A stretch of 8,790 bases of DNA from Arenimonas sp. (GTDB lineage: Bacteria; Pseudomonadota; Gammaproteobacteria; Xanthomonadales; Xanthomonadaceae): contig DNNT01000322.1 in NCBI GenBank assembly GCA_003497545.1, positions 284-9,073 on the forward strand, written 5' to 3'. Position 1 is the first letter of the stretch, and each line of letters starts with the position of its first letter. The notes under the pieces were generated by a model. It was not told the origin of the DNA. It did not search any database and worked only from the letters and a program-made list of their open reading frames with translations. The position numbers and the translations under genes were made by a program. This document shows, piece after piece, positions 8,200-8,790 of this stretch.

Positions 8200-8790
8200 T
8201 CAGCCGCGGGTGGCGTAGTACGCCTCTTCCGACACCGCGTGCCAGGCCTTGGCCTGGGCGCGGAAGGCACGCATGGACTCGAGCGCCTTGCGCGCCAGCG
8301 GGTCGGCGGCGGCGGCTTCCTCGAGCACCTTGTCCGAGGCCTTGCGCAGGGCCAGCAGCACGTCGTCGGGCAGCTGGCGCAGTTCGACGCCGTGCTCGCG
8401 CACCAGCACGTCCAGCGCCTGTTGGTTGCGGGCGGTGAACTCGGCGAGCATGGCGTCGTTCACGGCGCGGCAACACACGGTCACGATGTCCTGCAGGTCC
8501 TTGGGCAGCGACTCCCAGGCGGCCTGGTTCACCATGCATTCGAGCGTGGGGCCCGGCTCCTGCCAGCCCGGGTAGTAGCAGAACTTGGCGGCGCGGTGCA
8601 GGCCGAAGGCCAGGTCGTTGTAGGGGCCCACCCACTCGGCGGCGTCGATGGCGCCCGACTGCAGCGAGCTGAAGATCTCGGCGCCGGGCAGGTTCACCGG
8701 CGTGGCGCCGACGCGCGACATCACTTCGCCGCCCAGGCCCGGGATGCGCATCTTCAGGCCCTGCAGATCGGCCAGGCCGTTGACCGGCTT
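8200..8790 (-). CDS. dctP: TakP-like TRAP transporter solute-binding protein, C-terminal part, cut by window edge
   Basis: The last 196 codons of a periplasmic DctP-family binding protein; the N-terminus with its signal peptide lies beyond the right edge. The fragment begins KPVNGLADLQGLKMRIPGLGG, with the conserved arginine (fragment residue 15) that in DctP-family proteins holds the substrate carboxylate. SLQSGAIDAAEWVGPYND (42-59) follows, containing the E-W pair (52-53) that in TakP of Rhodobacter sphaeroides lies at the cation/ligand site (from memory of that structure). Then come YYPGWQEPGPT and a helical C-terminus. TakP binds pyruvate and other 2-oxo acids, so a 2-oxo acid or similar carboxylate is the best guess for the substrate. 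It is the natural partner of the DctQ/DctM pair at 4862-6756 although it lies on the opposite strand. The cytochrome c gene follows 117 bp downstream on the same strand. Confidence 0.94.
   Translation of the reverse strand, partial: KPVNGLADLQGLKMRIPGLGGEVMSRVGATPVNLPGAEIFSSLQSGAIDAAEWVGPYNDLAFGLHRAAKFCYYPGWQEPGPTLECMVNQAAWESLPKDLQDIVTVCCRAVNDAMLAEFTARNQQALDVLVREHGVELRQLPDDVLLALRKASDKVLEEAAAADPLARKALESMRAFRAQAKAWHAVSEEAYYATRG

Overview
The window is a very GC-rich stretch of ordinary bacterial chromosome with dense, short-spaced genes and strong G/C at third codon positions. Several things point to the family Xanthomonadaceae (Lysobacter / Luteimonas / Pseudoxanthomonas / Stenotrophomonas / Xanthomonas group, Gammaproteobacteria). 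These are a XanB2-type chorismatase, the polA + DUF2782 pairing, and above all a small-RNA locus directly downstream of polA that has the architecture of the xanthomonad sRNA sX13. No mobile element, tRNA, rRNA or CRISPR array is visible.

Layout, left to right. (1) 1-467, minus strand: the N-terminal part of a chorismatase (xanB2-like), running off the left edge. (2) 468-535: a 68-bp divergent promoter region with two mirror-image -10 boxes. (3) 536-1444, plus: hemF, oxygen-dependent coproporphyrinogen III oxidase. (4) About 1438-1563, minus: an unannotated small RNA gene with three hairpins, each with a CCCC-containing loop, and a Rho-independent terminator whose T-tract overlaps the hemF stop codon. 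I identify it as an sX13 homologue. (5) 1689-4424, minus: complete polA (DNA polymerase I, 911 aa). (6) 4425-4532: the divergent polA/DUF2782 promoter region. (7) 4533-7177, plus: four overlapping genes in a row, namely a DUF2782 protein, the TRAP transporter small permease (DctQ), the TRAP large permease (DctM) and a GNAT acetyltransferase. (8) 7174-8082, minus: a membrane-anchored dihaem cytochrome c. (9) 8200 to the right edge, minus: the C-terminal part of a TakP-like TRAP solute-binding protein.

How the parts fit. The TRAP permease pair and the TakP-like binding protein match each other in family, so this is probably one 2-oxo acid or carboxylate uptake system. Its genes are split between two convergent transcription units, with a GNAT enzyme and a dihaem cytochrome c lying between them. 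GNAT and cytochrome c share a single CTAG that supplies both stop codons. On the left, a haem-biosynthesis gene and a gene for hydroxybenzoate production (precursor of ubiquinone and, in xanthomonads, of the aryl-polyene pigment) are fired back to back. The most interesting element is the sRNA: it sits in the same place relative to polA as Spot 42 does in enterobacteria, but its sequence design is that of sX13.
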